Shown here piece after piece: positions 7,381-14,627 of a DNA stretch of 53,889 nt (its first letter is position 1; every line of letters starts with the position of its first letter). The notes below the pieces were generated by a model. The model searched no databases, was not told the DNA's origin, and worked only from the letters and a program-made list of their open reading frames with translations. The position numbers were made by a program, and so were the translations under genes. The stretch comes from Acidimicrobiia bacterium (GTDB taxonomy: Bacteria > Actinomycetota > Acidimicrobiia > IMCC26256 > PALSA-555), in contig DASZJD010000037.1 of NCBI GenBank assembly GCA_035948415.1, positions 1 to 53,889 of the forward strand. The letters are read 5' to 3'.

Positions 7381-8598
7381 CTAGCTGGCCCGCTGGGACG
7401 CCACCGCGTCGTCGAAGGGCACCCGCTCGGCGATGAGCCGGCGGTAGTGCATGAGGGGCCGGGGTCGGCTGAACCCGACCGCGCCGACCAGGCGGCCGTC
7501 GCGTCCGACCGCGGCCACGAACCGCTGCTCGGCGAGGGAGCCGTCCACGACCTCGATGCGGTCGTCGCCGCGCACGCTGCCCGCGACCTGGATCTTCACG
7601 TCGTACTGGTCCGACCACACGAACGGGACCGGGTCGAAGGTGGGCGCGGCGCCGTCGCCGGCGAGGAGGCGACGGCCGACGAAGGCTCCCTGCTCGGCCG
7701 CGTTCGTCCAGTGCTCGAGCCGGATCGACTCGCCGTCGTAGAGCGCGCTGGGCCAGCGGGCGACGTCGCCGGCGGCGACGATGCCGGGAGCGGCCTGGCA
7801 GGTGGCGTCGCAGACCACGCCGTCGTCGATCCGGAGGCCGGAGCCCTCCAGCCAGTCGGTCGCCGGGCGCACCCCGATGCCGACGACGACGACGTCGGCG
7901 GCCACGCGGGTGCCGTCCCCGAGCAGGACCGCCTCGACTCGGTCGCCGCCCTCGAAGCCCGCCACCCCCACCCCGAGGCGGAGGTCGACGCCGTGGTCTC
8001 GGTGGAGCCGACCGAGCGCGTCGCCGAGCACCGGGCCGAGGCCGCGCACCATCGGGGCCGGCAGCGCCTCGAGGACCGTCACCGACAGGCCCCGACCCCG
8101 GCACGTCGCCGCCACCTCGGCCCCGATGAACCCGGCGCCGACCACGACGACCCGGGGGCCGCGCTCCAGCTCGTCGCGCAGCGCCTCGCAGTCGTCGAGG
8201 CTCCGCAAGAGGTGGATCCCCGGGAGCGGTGGCGTCCCTGGCAGCGTGCGCGGCACGGCCCCGGTGGCGAGGACGGCCCCGTCGAAGGACAGGCGCTCGC
8301 CGTCGGCGAGCGCCACCGTCCGGGCCCGGGCGTCGAGCGCCGCGGCGCGGCGGCCGAGCCGCCAGTCCAGGTCCAGGTCCTCGTAGGGCTGCCTGCGGAG
8401 CGCGGTCTGCTCGAGGTCCCACTCCCCCGCGAGGACCTCCTTCGAGAGCGGCGGGCGGTCGTAGGGGAGGTGGTCCTCGGCGCCGACGAACACCAGCCGT
8501 CCGCCGTAGCCGGCGGCACGGAGCTCCTCGGCGGCGCGCAGGCCCGCGAGGGCCGCCCCGACGACGACGACGGTGGAACGGTCGTCGAAGCGGCCCAC
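7381..8598 (-). CDS. FAD-dependent ferredoxin/rubredoxin reductase-like oxidoreductase
   Basis: 405 residues from the GTG at 8598. It has an N-terminal FAD-binding GAALAG (14-19) within VVVVGAALAGLRAAEEL, YDRPPLSKE as in class-I ferredoxin reductases, a second Rossmann motif VVVVGAGFIGAEVA for NAD(P)H, AAGDVARWP, and the C-terminal WSDQYDVKIQVAG of the BphA4/ThcD family. It delivers electrons from NAD(P)H to a small iron-sulfur protein, perhaps the 3Fe-4S ferredoxin and P450 encoded at 39.7-41.2 kb. The frame is open further upstream, but TAACGT 7 nt before this GTG supports a leaderless start here. Confidence 0.86.
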   Translation of the reverse strand: MGRFDDRSTVVVVGAALAGLRAAEELRAAGYGGRLVFVGAEDHLPYDRPPLSKEVLAGEWDLEQTALRRQPYEDLDLDWRLGRRAAALDARARTVALADGERLSFDGAVLATGAVPRTLPGTPPLPGIHLLRSLDDCEALRDELERGPRVVVVGAGFIGAEVAATCRGRGLSVTVLEALPAPMVRGLGPVLGDALGRLHRDHGVDLRLGVGVAGFEGGDRVEAVLLGDGTRVAADVVVVGIGVRPATDWLEGSGLRIDDGVVCDATCQAAPGIVAAGDVARWPSALYDGESIRLEHWTNAAEQGAFVGRRLLAGDGAAPTFDPVPFVWSDQYDVKIQVAGSVRGDDRIEVVDGSLAEQRFVAAVGRDGRLVGAVGFSRPRPLMHYRRLIAERVPFDDAVASQRAS

Positions 8599-8605
8599 CT
8601 GTCGG

Positions 8606-8611
8606 ACGTTA
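8606..8611 (-). promoter_or_regulatory. -10 element TAACGT of the FAD reductase operon (leaderless type)
   Basis: On the minus strand TAACGT is followed by 7 nt and the GTG at 8598, with no Shine-Dalgarno sequence. It would drive the eight-gene unit running to 2503. Confidence 0.5.
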
Positions 8612-8672
8612 CCCGGGTCGATCCTCGGCACCGTCGGTCCCCTCGCCGCGCGTCGGAGACTCGCCCGATTGC

Positions 8673-8686
8673 TGACCCCCGTGTCA
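8673..8686. promoter_or_regulatory. Degenerate copy of the TGACGYNNGCGTCA palindrome
   Basis: TGACCCCCGTGTCA keeps the outer TGAC...GTCA arms but differs at three inner positions from the perfect site at 19661-19674. It lies in the divergent region between the FAD reductase and the NDP-forming ligase. No TANNNT hexamer overlaps its edge, unlike the three better sites, so its function is doubtful. Confidence 0.25.
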
Positions 8687-8733
8687 TCCTTTGGCGCCCT
8701 CACGCCGCGCGCGGCCGTTCCGAAAGCCTGTCC

Positions 8734-10893
8734 ATGCCCGAATCCGGTGTCCCCGTCGATGTGAGCGGTCGCTCGCTGCGGCTGCGCGACGTCGACCTGG
8801 ACACCTTCCTGCACCCCGCCACCGTGGCCGTCATCGGGGCGTCAGAGGCGGCGCGCAAGCCGAACACGGCCATGACCCTGCGGATCAAGCAGTGGGCCGA
8901 CGCGCACGGCGCATCCTTCTTTCCTGTGCACCCCGTGTACGAGACCGTCCTCGGTGCCCGCTGCTACGCCTCGATCGACCAGGTGCCCGGGACGATCGAC
9001 CTGGCGGTGGTGCTCACCGGTCGAGCCGTGGAGTCCTTCGCGGAGGTCGTGGCCCGCGGGGCGAAGTTCGCCGTCATCTTCGCCGCCGGGTTCTCCGAGG
9101 TCGGCGCCGACGGGGAGGCCCTCGAGGCCCGGCTCGGCGAGCTGGTGCGTGCGGGCGACACCCACCTCCTCGGACCGAACACGAACCTGAACGCGTTCTC
9201 CGACTTCCGGGACGACCTCCCGGGCCCGTCGATCGCGCTGATCACCCAGAGCGGCCACCAGGGGCGGCCGGTGTTCCAGGGCCAGGAGCTGGGCATCGCC
9301 ATCTCGCACTGGGCGCCGACCGGGAACGAGGTCGACCTCGAGTTCGCCGACTTCGCCCGCTACTTCGCGGCGCAGCCCGGCGTCGGGGTCGTCGCCGCCT
9401 ACATCGAGGGGTTCAAGGACGGGCGGTCGCTCCTCCTCGCCCTGGACGCGGCGGCGCGGCGGCAGAAGCCGGTCGTGCTCGTGAAGGTGGGGCGGACCGA
9501 CGAGGGCACGTCGATGGCTCGGGCGCACACCGGGCACCTCACCGGCGCCGACGCCGTCGTGTCGGCGGTGTTCCGGCAGTTCGGCGTCACCCGGGTCGAC
9601 GGGCTCGACGAGCTCCTCGACGTGTCGGCCGCGTTCGCGCGCACGAAGCCGCCCCGGGGCGACGGGGTGTGCATCTACGCCATCTCGGGCGGCACCGGAG
9701 CCCACCTCGCCGACCTCGCCGCCGCCGCCGGGCTCCGACTGCCCGTCCTCGGCGCCGACACCCAGCGGGCGCTCCACGACGGGCTCATCCCCACCTACCT
9801 CCGGGTCTCGAACCCGGTCGACTGCGGCGGGCCGCCGGTCACGACCCCCGCCGGTCGCCGCATCCTCGAGCTGCTCCTCGCCGACCCGGCCGTCGACGTC
9901 CTCGTGTGCCCCATCACCGGCGCCCTCGACATGATGAGCAAGCCCCTGGCTCGTGACCTCGTCGCCGTCGCCGACACCACCGACAAGCCGATCTTCGTCG
10001 TCTGGGGCTCGCCGGTCGGCACCGAGCCCGCCTACACCGAGGTGCTGCTCGGCTCGCGGCTGCCGGTGTTCCGAACCTTCGGCAACTGCGTGCGCGCCGT
10101 GCGGGCCTACCTCGACTACTGGGACTTCGCGGCGCGGTACCGCTCGCCGTTCGACGACGTCCCGACCGAGCCCCGTCCCGCGGCCCGACGGGTCCGCCGC
10201 CTGCTCGCCACGGCCCCCGCGGGGGGCACGCTCTCGGAGGTCGCCGCCAAGCAGGTCCTCCAGGCCTACGGGGTGAAGCCGAGCCGGGACCGGCTCTGCA
10301 CCACCGCCGCCGAGGCCGTCGACGCCGCGGCGCGGATCGGCTACCCGGTGGTGATGAAGGCGTCGTCGCCGGTGCTGACCCACAAGAGCGACCTCGGGCT
10401 CGTCGCCCTCGGCGTCACCACCGCGACGGCGGTGCGCAGCACGTTCGCCGACCTCCAGCGCCGGGCCCGGCAGGCGGCGGGGCGGCGAGGCCCGGTCGAG
10501 GGCGTGCTGGTGTGCGAGACCGTGCGCGACGGCGTCGAGATGGTCCTCGGCCTGGCCCAAGATCCCCTCCTGGGGCCGGTCGTCATGTGCGGCCTCGGCG
10601 GCGTGTTCGTCGAGGTGCTCGGCGACGTGAGCTTCCGCGTGCCGCCCTTCGGGCGTGACGAGGCGGCCCGCATGGTGCGCGAGCTGCGGGGCTACCCGCT
10701 GCTCGAGGGCGTCCGGGGCGCCAAGCCCGCCGACGTCGACGCGCTCCTCGACGCGATCATGAACGTCCAGCGGCTGGGGATGGACCTGGCCGGGCCGAGC
10801 AGCCCGGACGGGATCGCCGAGCTGGACATCAACCCGCTCGTGGTTCGGCCCCGCGGCGCGGTGGCCCTCGACGCCTTGGTGGTGCGGAAGTGA
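8734..10893 (+). CDS. NDP-forming acyl-CoA synthetase (acetate--CoA ligase family)
   Basis: 719 residues from ATG, a single-chain fusion of alpha and beta parts. The CoA-binding Rossmann domain starts with PATVAVIGASEAARKPN (28-44). The succinyl-CoA ligase-like domain carries the phosphohistidine candidate H265 in AHTGHLTG. The ATP-grasp domain (from about 490) shows GYPVVMKASSP..THKSDLGLV and ends with ELDINPLVV. Such enzymes interconvert acyl-CoA plus ADP and Pi with acid plus ATP. It heads a four-gene operon with a crotonase, Ltp and DUF35 protein, so it may activate the substrate of that pathway or recover ATP from its acyl-CoA product. Confidence 0.88.
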   Translation: MPESGVPVDVSGRSLRLRDVDLDTFLHPATVAVIGASEAARKPNTAMTLRIKQWADAHGASFFPVHPVYETVLGARCYASIDQVPGTIDLAVVLTGRAVESFAEVVARGAKFAVIFAAGFSEVGADGEALEARLGELVRAGDTHLLGPNTNLNAFSDFRDDLPGPSIALITQSGHQGRPVFQGQELGIAISHWAPTGNEVDLEFADFARYFAAQPGVGVVAAYIEGFKDGRSLLLALDAAARRQKPVVLVKVGRTDEGTSMARAHTGHLTGADAVVSAVFRQFGVTRVDGLDELLDVSAAFARTKPPRGDGVCIYAISGGTGAHLADLAAAAGLRLPVLGADTQRALHDGLIPTYLRVSNPVDCGGPPVTTPAGRRILELLLADPAVDVLVCPITGALDMMSKPLARDLVAVADTTDKPIFVVWGSPVGTEPAYTEVLLGSRLPVFRTFGNCVRAVRAYLDYWDFAARYRSPFDDVPTEPRPAARRVRRLLATAPAGGTLSEVAAKQVLQAYGVKPSRDRLCTTAAEAVDAAARIGYPVVMKASSPVLTHKSDLGLVALGVTTATAVRSTFADLQRRARQAAGRRGPVEGVLVCETVRDGVEMVLGLAQDPLLGPVVMCGLGGVFVEVLGDVSFRVPPFGRDEAARMVRELRGYPLLEGVRGAKPADVDALLDAIMNVQRLGMDLAGPSSPDGIAELDINPLVVRPRGAVALDALVVRK

Positions 10894-11714
10894 GCAACGT
10901 GGACGACGAGCTGCTGGCCCGGGTCGAGGACCACGTCCTCTGGCTGGTCCTGAACCGGCCCGAGGCGGGGAACGCGATCACCCCCGACATGCGGGACCGC
11001 ATGATCGAGCACCTGACCGAGGTCAACAGCTCGCTCGTCGTCCGGGCCGTCGTCCTCACCGGCACCGGTGACCGGCACTTCTGCACCGGCGCCGACCTGC
11101 GGGTGGCGCGGCCGGGGCCGGCGGCCAGGCCGGACGGCGCGCCCGAGCGGGCGACCGGCGACCCGGCCCGCATGATCCGCACCGGGATCCAGCGGCTGAT
11201 CGGCGCCATGCTGGACTGCGAGAAGCCGATCCTCGCCGCCGTGAACGGCACCGCCGCGGGGGGCGGCGCCGTGATGGTCCTGGCCGCGGACCTCGTGCTC
11301 GCCGCCGACCACGCCCGTCTCATCCAGGTGTTCGCGCGCCGCGGGCTCATCCCCGACGGCGGCGGCACCTACCTGCTGCCGCGGCTGGTCGGCCTCCAGA
11401 AGGCGAAGGAGCTCGTCTTCTTCGGTGACGACCTCCCCGCCGCCGACGCCGAGCGGATCGGGCTCGTGAACCGCGTGGTCCCGGCCGCGGATCTCGAGGC
11501 CACCGCCCGGGAGTGGGCCGGCCGGCTGGCGGCGGGGCCGACGAAGACGATCGGCTTCGCCAAGCGGCTCCTCAACCGCTCGCTCGACGTGGACCGCGCC
11601 ACGCTCTTCGAGGAGGAGGCGCTGCTCGTGGAGCTGCTGTCCGGCACCAGCGATCAGGCCGAGGGGATGGCGAGCTTCCGGGAGCGCCGCCCGACCGCGT
11701 TCCAGGGCTGGTAG
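10890..11714 (+). CDS. Crotonase-family isomerase, PaaG-like
   Basis: 274 residues; the GTG start overlaps the ligase stop (GTGA). NRPEAGNAITPDM, HFCTGADLR and NGTAAGGGAVMVLAADL show the crotonase fold. Neither hydratase glutamate is present (Val and Phe at those positions). Instead GLIPDGGGTYLLPRLVG carries the Asp characteristic of PaaG/2,3-dehydroadipyl-type isomerases. A double-bond isomerase or ring-acting crotonase is therefore more likely than a simple hydratase. It operates between the ligase and the Ltp/DUF35 pair. Confidence 0.83.
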   Translation: MSNVDDELLARVEDHVLWLVLNRPEAGNAITPDMRDRMIEHLTEVNSSLVVRAVVLTGTGDRHFCTGADLRVARPGPAARPDGAPERATGDPARMIRTGIQRLIGAMLDCEKPILAAVNGTAAGGGAVMVLAADLVLAADHARLIQVFARRGLIPDGGGTYLLPRLVGLQKAKELVFFGDDLPAADAERIGLVNRVVPAADLEATAREWAGRLAAGPTKTIGFAKRLLNRSLDVDRATLFEEEALLVELLSGTSDQAEGMASFRERRPTAFQGW

Positions 11715-12875
11715 GTGGTGGCCTCGCCGCTCCGGGACCGCGCCGCCATCGTGGGCATCGGCCAGACGGCGTTCGGGAAGGGCCTGCCGGCGACCGAGCT
11801 GTCGCTCGCCTGCCAGGCGATCACGGCCGCCCTCGACGACTGCGCCATCCCCCCCGCCGAGGTGGACGGGCTCGCCTCCTACACGATGGAGCTGAACCGG
11901 GAGGTCGACGTGGCCCGCAACGTCGGCCTCGGCGACCTCTCCTTCTTCACCCAGGTCGGCTACGGCGGCGGCGCCGGCTGCGCCACCGTGCTGCAGGCGG
12001 CCATGGCCGTCGCCACCGGCCAGTGCCAGGTGGCGGTGGCGTGGCGGGCGCGGAAGCGGGCCGCGAAGACGAGCCGGCCGTGGGCCCAGGTGCCGCGCCG
12101 CCTCGACGACCACTGGCAGTGGAGCCGCCCCTTCGGGCTCCTGCGCCCGGTCGACGAGGTCGCGATGCTGACGCGCCGCTACATGCACGAGTACGGGGCG
12201 ACGCGCGATCACCTGGCCAACGTCGCCCTCGCGTTCCGGAAGCACGCCAACCGCAACCCGGCGGCGACGATGCACGACAAGCCGCTCTCTCGGCGCGAGT
12301 ACCTCGAGGGGCGCTGGATCTCCGAGCCGCTCTGCCTCTACGACAACTGCCTCGAGACCGACGGGGCCCTCGCGGTGGTCCTGGTCGCGGCCGAGCGGGC
12401 CGTCGACCTCCCGCGGCGACCGGTCTACGTGCACGCGGGCGCGCAGGGCCTGCCCCGCCAGCACCAGACGATGATCAACTACTTCAACGACGACCCGCTG
12501 TCGGGTCCGTCGTGGGCCGCCGCCGGCCCGCTGTGGCGGAACGCCGCCTTCGGCCCGGCGGACGTGAAGGTGGCGCAGATCTACGACGCCTTCAGCCCGC
12601 TCGTCCCGCTCTCCCTCGAGGGCTACGGCTTCTGCGCCCGCGGCGAGGGCGGCCCGTTCACCGACGGCGGGGCGCTCGAGTGGCCCGACGGCCGCCTGCC
12701 GACGAACACGTCCGGCGGCGGGATGTCGGAGGCGTACGTGCACGGCTTCAACCTCGTGCTCGAGGGGGTCCGCCAGCTTCGGGGCACCTCGACGAGCCAG
12801 GTCGCCGGCGCCGACACCTGCCTCGTCACCAGCGGCGAGGGCGTGCCGACCAGCGCCCTGCTCCTCCGGAACTAG
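11715..12875 (+). CDS. Ltp-type thiolase-fold protein (lipid-transfer protein / acyl-CoA aldolase family)
   Basis: 386 residues, starting immediately after the crotonase stop (GTG GTG; either may be used). The SCP2-thiolase-like fold is seen from RAAIVGIGQTAFG at the N-terminus to LPTNTSGGGMSEAYVHG near the C-terminus. The HDCF-type histidine of true thiolases is replaced by Tyr in QIYDAFSPLVPL, as in Ltp2-type retro-aldolases that cleave the last carbon unit of sterol side chains with a DUF35 partner. The DUF35 gene follows 8 nt downstream, which supports an Ltp2-like aldolase complex. Confidence 0.85.
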   Translation: MVASPLRDRAAIVGIGQTAFGKGLPATELSLACQAITAALDDCAIPPAEVDGLASYTMELNREVDVARNVGLGDLSFFTQVGYGGGAGCATVLQAAMAVATGQCQVAVAWRARKRAAKTSRPWAQVPRRLDDHWQWSRPFGLLRPVDEVAMLTRRYMHEYGATRDHLANVALAFRKHANRNPAATMHDKPLSRREYLEGRWISEPLCLYDNCLETDGALAVVLVAAERAVDLPRRPVYVHAGAQGLPRQHQTMINYFNDDPLSGPSWAAAGPLWRNAAFGPADVKVAQIYDAFSPLVPLSLEGYGFCARGEGGPFTDGGALEWPDGRLPTNTSGGGMSEAYVHGFNLVLEGVRQLRGTSTSQVAGADTCLVTSGEGVPTSALLLRN

Positions 12876-12883
12876 GAGCGGGC

Positions 12884-13351
12884 GTGGAGACCGGGTTCGT
12901 GCTGCCCGACCTCGAGAGCGAGGACAGCGCCGAGTTCTGGGCCGGCTGTGCCCGCGGCGAGCTGCTCGTGCAGGTGTGCGCGCGCTGCGGCCAGTGGCGC
13001 TTCCCGCCCCGGCCGATGTGCCCGCGCTGCCAGTCGCTCGAGTTCACGTGGACCCCGACGTCCGGTCGGGGCCGGGTGTGGTCGTTCGTCGTGCCCCACC
13101 CGCCGCTCCTCCCCGCCTACGCCGAGCTGGCCCCGTACAACGTGGTCGTCGTCGCCCTCGAGGAGAACCCGACCATCCGGATGGTGGGCAACCTGGTCGA
13201 GGACGCCGACGGCCCCATCAACGCGGTGGACCCGGCGACGATCGAGATCGGCGAGCCGGTGCGAGTGGTGTTCGCTCGGGTCGAGGACGTCAGCCTCCCC
13301 CGCTGGGTCCGGGTCGCGAACCGCGGTCGTGGGTCCGCTGGAGCGTCGTAG
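12884..13351 (+). CDS. DUF35 (Zn-ribbon/OB-fold) partner of the Ltp protein
   Basis: 155 residues from a GTG with an AGGAGCGG Shine-Dalgarno sequence. The rubredoxin-like zinc ribbon is C32-x2-C35...C46-x2-C49, followed by an OB fold with GRGRVWSFVVPHPP. DUF35 proteins bind the CoA-ester and stabilise Ltp aldolases or thiolases; a stand-alone form (no fused MaoC domain as in ChsH2) is usual beside Ltp genes. Last gene of the 8734-13351 operon. Confidence 0.87.
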   Translation: METGFVLPDLESEDSAEFWAGCARGELLVQVCARCGQWRFPPRPMCPRCQSLEFTWTPTSGRGRVWSFVVPHPPLLPAYAELAPYNVVVVALEENPTIRMVGNLVEDADGPINAVDPATIEIGEPVRVVFARVEDVSLPRWVRVANRGRGSAGAS

Positions 13352-13600
13352 CCGGCGACGACCGGGATCCTCGCGAGCGCCGTCGGTCCCTCCGGAGGAG
13401 GGGCGTGAAGCCGGCTTCGGGCTGTCGACCCAGAGCCGATGCCCGCGGCGGGCCGAAACCCGACCCGCGACCAAGGAGTCCCGGCCCGGGCGAGCCGGGG
13501 GGCGAGGTACCGGCGCCGACGCCCGGCGGCGGTGGGACGGGGGGAGACCCGCCGGCACGCCGTGGCGTCAGCGCTGGACTGTGGCGGCCGCCGGTCGGCC
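13352..13600. other. Intergenic stretch without a convincing gene
   Basis: About 250 bp of GC-rich DNA between the DUF35 gene and a convergent small gene. It contains a possible GC hairpin (CCCGGC at 13480-13485 with GCCGGG at 13494-13499) that could end either transcript. The open frames here have no start signals or recognisable content. Confidence 0.4.
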
Positions 13601-13732
13601 TCAGGCCGCCTGGCGCTCGCCGGCGAACTCCGACGCGCGCTCGCCCCGCAGGTGGGCGAGGGTGCGCTCCCAGCGCAGCTGGGCCGCGATCCACGCCAGC
13701 GCCCGCTCTCGATCCAGGTTCGTGGTGGCCAT
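13601..13732 (-). CDS. 43-residue small protein divergent from MerR
   Basis: Short gene starting ATG at 13732 with an excellent Shine-Dalgarno sequence (GAGGAGAGAACG before ATG). The sequence is Arg/Ala/Trp/Leu-rich (RALAWIAAQLRWERTLAHL in the middle) and would form one charged amphipathic helix; no signal peptide or cysteine. It is divergent from the MerR regulator across an AT-richer promoter island. Function is unknown; strong translation signals and position suggest it is real and possibly a regulatory target or partner of the MerR protein. The frame extends upstream through 13822, but that part overlaps promoter-like sequence. Confidence 0.5.
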   Translation of the reverse strand: MATTNLDRERALAWIAAQLRWERTLAHLRGERASEFAGERQAA

Positions 13733-13781
13733 CGTTCTCTCCTCGCCGTCCCTTGCGCATCGGTGCACAAGGTCGAGCGTG

Positions 13782-13793
13782 TTGACTTCAACA
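13782..13793. promoter_or_regulatory. Inverted repeat GTTGA-CT-TCAAC in the MerR/small-protein promoter region
   Basis: Twelve-base dyad inside the only AT-rich island of the neighbourhood. TTGACT within it (13783-13788) and TAGGGT at 13806-13811, 17 bp apart, form a plausible plus-strand promoter for the MerR gene, so the dyad would cover the -35 region. Confidence 0.4.
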
Positions 13794-13823
13794 GTATTCA
13801 CTCTTAGGGTATTTCCTGTCAAG
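13794..13823 (-). promoter_or_regulatory. Putative promoter of the 43-residue protein
   Basis: Minus-strand TTGACA (13818-13823) is followed after 18 bp by AATACT (13794-13799). The -35 is perfect and the -10 matches three of six bases. The element overlaps the plus-strand promoter of the MerR gene. Confidence 0.4.
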
Positions 13824-13828
13824 GTTAG

Positions 13829-13842
13829 TGACGCCCGTCACA
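13829..13842. promoter_or_regulatory. Palindrome GTGACG-CC-CGTCAC upstream of MerR
   Basis: Fourteen-base palindrome about 40 bp before the MerR start and just downstream of its putative -10. Its half-site TGACG resembles the shared operator at 15835, 19661 and 44603, but the spacing between halves is 2 bp shorter. Possible autoregulatory site. Confidence 0.35.
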
Positions 13843-13880
13843 CCCCCGGCTCCCGCCGGGCCGGGCATCCTTGAGGACCC

Positions 13881-14597
13881 GTGACCACCGAACCCGCCTG
13901 CCCCTGGCGCATCGACGACCTCGCCCACCGGGGCGGCGTGACGGTCGACACCATCCGCTACTACCAGCGGGAGGGGCTGGTCCCCGAGGGGCGGCGGGCC
14001 GGCCGGGTCAAGCTCTACGGCCCGACCCACCTCGAGCGCCTCGAGCGCATCCGGGACCTCCAGGGGCGAGGCTTCTCGCTCGCCGCCATCCGGGCCCTGC
14101 TGGCCGGCGACCGCGAGCACCTCGTCGAGGCCATCTTCGCCGACCGGGGCGAGGGCCAGGGCTACGACCTCGACGCCCTCGTCGAGCGGTCGGGCGTCGA
14201 GCCCGGCCTCTGCGCCGCGCTCCGATCGTCGGGCCTGCTGCGCGACCCCGCCGACTACGGGCGGGAGACCTACGACGCCGAGGACCTCGACCTGCTGCGG
14301 ACGATGGCCGAGCTCGAGCGCGTCGGCCTGCCGACGAAGGCCCTCGTCGCGCTGGGCCGGATCTACGCCGACGGGGTCGAGGCCATCCAGGCCGATGTGC
14401 TCGAGCTGTTCAGCACCGGCGGCGCCACCGAGTGGGCGCCGGGCGAGCTCGAGGCGCTCCGCGCCGTCGCCGCCCGGAACACCACGCAGGTCCTGCCCCT
14501 GATGCGACGACTCGTCGACTACCTCCACCACCGCACGATCCAGCGGCTGACGCTGGAGGCGATCGAGCGGGACACGCTGCCGAGCCCCGACCGCTAG
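13881..14597 (+). CDS. MerR-family transcriptional regulator
   Basis: 238 residues from GTG with GAGG upstream. The N-terminal winged helix-turn-helix is IDDLAHRGGVTVDTIRYYQREGLVP, followed by RRAGRVKLYGPTHLERL (wing) and a dimerisation helix. Residues 90-238 form an additional helical domain, longer than in metal-sensing MerR proteins, without a cysteine metal site. Such regulators in actinobacteria often accompany acyl-CoA metabolism genes and sense acyl-CoA-like ligands; this is inference. Divergent from the 43-residue protein and convergent with the amidohydrolase. Confidence 0.82.
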   Translation: MTTEPACPWRIDDLAHRGGVTVDTIRYYQREGLVPEGRRAGRVKLYGPTHLERLERIRDLQGRGFSLAAIRALLAGDREHLVEAIFADRGEGQGYDLDALVERSGVEPGLCAALRSSGLLRDPADYGRETYDAEDLDLLRTMAELERVGLPTKALVALGRIYADGVEAIQADVLELFSTGGATEWAPGELEALRAVAARNTTQVLPLMRRLVDYLHHRTIQRLTLEAIERDTLPSPDR

Positions 14598-14600
14598 CGG

Positions 14601-14617
14601 GCCCGGCGGCGCCGGGC
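14601..14617. terminator. GC hairpin between convergent MerR and amidohydrolase genes
   Basis: GCCCGGC, loop GGC, GCCGGGC: a perfect 7-bp stem in the 30-bp gap between two convergent stop codons. No U-tract, so it may act with Rho or simply separate the transcripts in both directions. Confidence 0.5.
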
Positions 14618-14627
14618 GGTCCCGACG

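Noticed and set aside
13439-13807. Plus-strand open frame across the intergenic region before MerR
   Set aside because: No ribosome binding site, Arg/Ala/Gly-rich low-information product, and it overlaps the better supported 43-residue gene and promoter elements on the other strand.
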